NCBI GenBank assembly: GCA_030674185.1
Contig: CM060312.1
Location: 50,607,307-50,671,306 of the forward strand
Reading direction: 5' to 3'
Length of the DNA: 64,000 bases
DNA from: Monoplex corrugatus
Lineage: Eukaryota > Mollusca > Gastropoda > Littorinimorpha > Ranellidae
In this document: positions 59,685 through 64,000 of the stretch, one piece after another
Position numbering within the stretch: the stretch's first letter is position 1
How the letters are laid out: each line of letters starts with the position of its first letter
The notes under the pieces: generated by a model
Seen by the model: only the letters and a program-made list of their open reading frames with translations
Databases searched by the model: none
Told to the model about the DNA's origin: nothing
Program-made: the position numbers and the translations under genes

Positions 59685-59998
59685 TTTCCTGAAACCGTCG
59701 AGGAACAGTACGGAATTTAGCTTGTTCAAAAAAGAAAAAAGTATCTTCCGACCCCATTTTGTTGGATGAATGTAAAACAACTTCTTAAAGAATGATTAAT
59801 CTTGGAACATGTAAGACAGTGCTTGCACAGTGTAGATTTCTATTTTCCAAAGAAAGATGTAAGCTTGTGAAGTGGGAGGTGAGTTACTGTGTATTCCACT
59901 AGAGTGGAGGAAGACGTTGTCCTTAATCACAGCACTTCATAGCAGGTTGGGTTCAGTGACACTGTCTCTCACAGCACACACTTGAGCTGAATGTCTAT

Positions 59999-60264
59999 CT
60001 GAAACACAATCAAGTTTCACAATAGTTAATGAGCTGAATGTATATCCGCAAGACAAAATCAAGCTTCACAATGTTTAAAAATATCCTAACAATTCATGCC
60101 ACTCTACCCAAGCAAAATGTGTAACTATTAATACATTGGCAGACACAGTCCTATAACTAGAGCAAAAACATTCATGTTTGCATGTTTTTAACGCACATGT
60201 ATCAGTGGTTTTATACACTATCACATACATCTCATTATGCATTGATTAAATTGTAGTGTGTGTA

Positions 60265-60325
<61 letters not shown>

Positions 60326-60399
60326 ATGTGTGCGTATGTGTGCACATATGCATGATGCAAGTTCATATATATATATATATATGTATGTATGTACTCGTG

Positions 60400-60484
<85 letters not shown>

Positions 60485-61177
60485 CTGTGTGTGTGTAATG
60501 AGATTAAATTTAACAGTTGTTGTCAAGAATTAAGCCATTTTGCAAATTCTGATTCAACCCCTGTATTTTAACAAGTTTAAATGTGTTTCTTGTGCTTCAT
60601 TCATTATGTGTTTGTTTCAATCATTTCCATGCTGAGTTATGCATGTTTTCAATATGTCAGTACAACTTTTACATTAACCTGACTGTAAATCGTTTATGAT
60701 GATGGTTTGCATGTAGGCCTACATGTGCATACGCATTGTATGTGTGTTACTCTATTGATCAAATGTCTGCAGAACTTTGACGTGATTCTCAGCACTGCAC
60801 ATTTTAAAAGTGAAAACACATCATTAGTTATAATACTAGGCTGATCTTTTCAATGACGTATCACCCACACATCAAAACAACGCTTTTTAAAAGCACAGTA
60901 ACCAGAAACAACTAGGGTGATAATTCCCAGATCGACTTAACTTGGATCACGCATTAACGGTACAATAACAGTTCAACGCCACTATCAAATCTTCACTGAC
61001 TAAGACTGATAACTTACTCGGCAATCGCGACACGTAGGAACGCCATAAAACACAAGCGAGTTCCTTACTAAGTGAGAAACGTACCTCGACGAGTTCTGCA
61101 CTGATACGGCTTACACAGAATATCAAAAGTTTAGCAAACACCCGAACATGCCAAAAATCAGTCTAAATTTCACTCAC
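59999..61177 (-). other. Intron 1 (1.2 kb, or 1.5 kb with the alternative acceptor)
   Basis: Donor GTGAGT at 61,177. It contains a double GT tract with a short TA run (60,256-60,495); otherwise nothing recognised. Confidence 0.7.
60256..60495. repeat. (GT)n-(TA)n-(GT)n tract
   Basis: GT run, a short island with TATATATATATATGTATG, then a second GT run of about 45 units. Confidence 0.95.
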
Positions 61178-61320
61178 CTGCCAGTTCCATGGCCCTAATT
61201 CGCTGTGATAACCATACATAACCATGGTGTTCAAATGAAAGTGTCGGGTAGTCAGTGTGCCGCCATCTTAGTTCGGGTGCCTGACAACTGCTATTGATCG
61301 ACGCTCGGCCGCTTGGCAAC
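61178..61320 (-). other. Exon 1 (5' UTR) and promoter region of the FAM194-domain gene
   Basis: Bounded by the donor CAG/GTGAGTG. The transcription start is not known; the right limit is set at the end of the GC-richer block. The sequence is richer in CpG than its surroundings. It contains an ATG in strong context (CACCATGG) that stays open to the donor as MVMYGYHSELGPWNWQ. Splicing to 59,998 ends it after nine more codons, so it would be an upstream ORF. Confidence 0.6.
61259..61269 (-). promoter_or_regulatory. YY1-type promoter motif
   Basis: AAGATGGCGGC on the minus strand, the classic YY1 core-promoter motif, oriented with the gene. An RFX-like half site GTTGCC (61,320-61,315) lies about 45 bases upstream. 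Binding is not shown. Confidence 0.5.
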
Positions 61321-61562
61321 GGGCCGCCGCTCTACCCTGTTCTCTCTTTCTGAGTCTCTGTTGAGCACAGTTTGGTGAAGTGTGCGCGTGTCACAAATGC
61401 GTTATACAGGCGCTTGATGTCTGTCTTTTTCAGTCTTGAGCAAACAAACAAACAAATGAACAAACAAACAAATACTGGAGAGAAAAAAAGCAAAACAGAG
61501 AAGGCAGAAATTTTGCCCATAGCTGGACTGATAAAGACCAGGAAGAAACTGTCGTGTGTGAT

Positions 61563-61565
61563 TGT

Positions 61566-61601
<36 letters not shown>

Positions 61602-61680
61602 GTGTGTGTGTATGTGTGTGTGCTTGTGCGTGCATGTGTGTGTACGTGCGCGCAAGTGTACGAGCGTGCATGTACACATG
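61563..61680. repeat. (GT)n imperfect tract
   Basis: GT units with TTG, TATG and CGCGC interruptions. Confidence 0.95.
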
Positions 61681-61787
61681 GGTGAGTGTCCGTAAATAAA
61701 TCAATGAATGAACACATTAATACATATATAATGCAGACAAAAAATATGAATTAAAACTGACAACAACAAAAAAACAAAAAACGAACA

Positions 61788-61832
<45 letters not shown>
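61788..61832. repeat. (CA)n tract
   Basis: About 20 CA units with one CAC and one AAA interruption. Confidence 0.95.
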
Positions 61833-61833
<1 letters not shown>

Positions 61834-61989
61834 CACGAAAAATCCCCTTCATCTGTGCTTGTGAATAATAAACTAAACAGATAAATCAGTGAAATAGTTT
61901 CAGTGTTCAATTCTCTATATAAGAAATTCACAGTAATCATGTGGTATGGGTATCATTCACTTATGGAATTCATGAATCGTATTTAAAGA

Positions 61990-62350
61990 AGTGCCAGTCA
62001 ATGTGTCAAAGCGATTAACACAACGATCTACTGACTGGGAGACAGTGCCTCAAAACTTCCATCAGATGGGCTGTGTAGTCAAGAAGGTACCATCCTAGTG
62101 CTAGTCAGAAGGTTCAGGTTTGACCCTGCCTATATGCCTTCTGTCTGGAAAGGTAAAGGATGAAGATTTTTCTGATCTCTAACGTCAAGATGTGTGAAGA
62201 CCTGCCAGTGCCTTAACCCCCTTCATGACATGCCAGCAGAATATCAAGTATGCATGTTAAAGATCCTGAAAGTTGGTTTTATGGATTATGGAACATGAAA
62301 ACATCCAGCATGCACACCCATCAAAGACAAGAGTATGCAGACTGTGCAGC
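61990..62350 (+). mobile_element. SINE-E, diverged gastropod-type SINE
   Basis: A tRNA-like start (AAAGCGATTAACACAACGAT), a B-box-like GGTTCAGGTTTGACCC, then GTTAAAGATCCTGAAAG, TGGATTATGGAACATGAAAA and CCAGCATGCACACCCATCAA. These last blocks resemble, in my recollection, a SINE common in gastropod genomes (GTTAAAGATCCTGTAATCC ... CCAGCATGCACACCCCCGAA). Confidence 0.6.
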
Positions 62351-62424
62351 AACATACTATCTGCAAAAAATGTGGGCAAAACGTTGTGTATACACACTTG
62401 CGAGAAAATCAGAATGCTAAAAAA

Positions 62425-62760
62425 AAAAATCATTGCGGAATTTTCTTGTCCTGATCGATTCCTACCCAAAGTTGAGCATTCTATGGGCTCGTAGAGTAGA
62501 CCCGGACCATCCCAAGTTGAGTCTCATTCACATTACAGATGTGCCAATGAAAGCATTGCTAAAATTTCTTGACCAACCCATCACTGGATATAATATGACT
62601 GTAAGTATAGAACACACCCTTGTCATGCAGTCCCAATCTAAAATGGAACTCCACAGCATCAAGATCATCATCACCGATACCATGAACTTACCAATCATCA
62701 CAATACTGAAAATTATCCAAGATTCTGTGGCCTTTCATGCCCTGATCTCATTTACCTATT
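62425..62760 (+). mobile_element. SINE-A, diverged body and tail
   Basis: Body anchors: TCATTGCGGAATTTTCTTGT, CCAAAGTTGAGCATTCTATG, GGATATAATATGACTGTAAG, AATGGAACTCCACAGCATCA and TTCTGTGGCCTTTCATGCC. More diverged than the other copies, so an older insertion. Confidence 0.75.
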
Positions 62761-63428
62761 TCGGTTCTTTTACTGCCTCTGCGCCTAAAAGAAATTCAAA
62801 GTTTACGTCTTTGGTGCCATTGGTTCATGGGAGCTCTTGGTGGGGGCCTTGGTGGTGGTCTGCTCCCGGAAGTCTGTTGTTCAGTCTGACTCCCCAACTG
62901 AGTCATTAGTCATTAGCAGAGGTTCAGGCTAACAGGACCAAAACAGGCACCGTTAGCAACAGGTCTGAAAACACCCAATATACACATAATATTCTGTGAA
63001 TACTTTTGTTTGCTTAATATCGACAAGTTCATTTTTTTCAACAGAACTTAAACAAGGAAATTTCACTTATTGAATAGATCGAGTGGCAAACATTCTCCAC
63101 AATTATAGCATTGCCAGTTTTATCATCTAGCTGCAGACCTCCAATTTCTTCTCCCTACAATACTTCTGGATAAAAGAAAACGGAAAAAGTAAAATGATTT
63201 ATCTACTGAACAGCATACTATATGTAGCAGCAAGGCAGATGACCAAGACCAATCATAAAAAAGCTGAACAAAGTGTCTTCCACGTCATTCCCCATACAAC
63301 CCACATTACAGTTATGGGACTACCTTTATCTTTTTACTCTAGTGGCCATTAAATCGTTAGCATGGCCTGAACATATTTGTCATGTACTTTTTATCTCCCG
63401 TTATAGTAAAGAAGTCAGCAACTGATCA

Positions 63429-63940
63429 GTTGCCATGGTGTAGTGGTTAATACAACAGACAACCGACTGGAAGTTGTGAGTTCGAATCCCCATCAATCGT
63501 TTCAAAAATATATCATTGTGGGATTTTTCAGCTCTAACGGGCTCCTATCCAGAGTTGGGCGTGTTATGGGCTTGTTGGGAAGACTGGGACCACACAGTCG
63601 ACTCTCATCCACTCACAGATACATCATTGAGGGTGTTGCTCAAATCTTCTGACCAGCACCGCAGGGGTCTGTATCTCTTGAACCTGCTTGACGCCAAGAT
63701 ATATTATGATAGTAAACATAGAGTACAGACCTGTCACGCAGTCTCAATCCTTGATGGAACTTCAAAGCATCATGAATATCATCCTCATCAACATCATCAT
63801 CATCGCATTGTAAAAAAAAACAAAAAAACAACTATACCAGTTTCTGTGGCCATTAAGGTGGCATAGAAAATGGGACAGAAAGAAAAAGGTAAGCATAAAG
63901 GTAGCCTCCCTGAGTGTGATGATCTTTACAAAAAAAAAAA
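63429..63940 (+). mobile_element. SINE-A, full-length copy
   Basis: Head CATGGTGTAGTGGTTAATAC, then GTTGTGAGTTCGAATCCCC (B box AGTTCGAATCC), a body close to 40,281-40,764, and the tail GGTAGCCTCCCTGAGTGTGA with an A-run. Confidence 0.92.
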
Positions 63941-64000
63941 GTCAGCAGCTGAGACTGATCCAGGTATGTACATGGAGGTATGTAGATAACAATGGTAGGC

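Larger units (their letters stand above)
61321..64000. other. Upstream flank; no gene recognised
   Basis: GT tract (61,563-61,680), CA tract (61,788-61,832), SINE-E (61,990-62,350) and SINE-A copies (62,425-62,760; 63,429-63,940). Plus-strand frames here are repeat-derived. I see no divergent partner gene. Confidence 0.7.

Noticed and set aside
59685..59780. Upstream ATG extension of the first coding exon
   Set aside because: The added residues (from a T-rich stretch) look noncoding, and a plausible acceptor lies between them and the chosen ATG.
61372..61695. Divergent gene from the same promoter
   Set aside because: The frame is short, runs into a GT tract and has no recognisable content.

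Overview
This is a eukaryotic, animal-type window dominated by one long intron-rich gene on the minus strand. The host is most likely a marine mollusc, probably a gastropod. I infer this from long dinucleotide tracts, many small tandem arrays, tRNA-headed SINEs that resemble gastropod families I remember, and CR1/L2-like, mariner and piggyBac fossils. No search was possible, so the taxon is an inference.

The main gene starts near 61.3 kb and reads leftward to a stop codon at 13,283. I rebuilt it by hand from splice sites and reading phase: one 5' noncoding exon plus 17 coding exons, every junction in phase, total 1085 codons plus stop. The protein has an N-terminal helical region, a central FAM194-type domain (exons 6-8), basic low-complexity linkers, a conserved cysteine-containing C-terminal module (exons 13-15) and a proline-rich tail. 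It resembles the vertebrate C3orf20/ERICH6 (FAM194) group as I remember it. The function is unknown.

Two splicing features stand out. (1) The intron splitting the FAM194 domain (43,043-44,536) has a perfect U12-type 5' splice site and branch site, and only U12 splicing keeps the frame open. (2) The acceptor of the last coding exon, with its first codons, is repeated about 15 times upstream as a 66-bp (22-codon) tandem array. Each copy carries a 3' splice-site-like CACAG, and the copies I read through give a short C-terminus.

Layout from left to right. 0-5 kb: no gene; microsatellites, a partial palindromic MITE and a dispersed repeat. 5.07-9.35 kb: a 33-bp minisatellite of about 130 copies. 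9.7-13.3 kb: probable 3' UTR and flank with a second 33-bp array. 13.3-61.3 kb: the gene. Its introns hold the 66-bp array, at least five SINE families, a decayed LINE (27.4-28.7 kb, antisense to the gene), a second LINE (35.3-36.4 kb, sense), a mariner fossil (about 31.3-31.8 kb), a 41-bp array (39.5-40.2 kb), an LTR-like segment (about 42.0-42.6 kb), a deleted piggyBac element with TTAA ends (46.06-48.28 kb) and palindromic MITEs related to it. 61.3-64 kb: promoter, then SINE and CA-repeat sequence with no gene seen.
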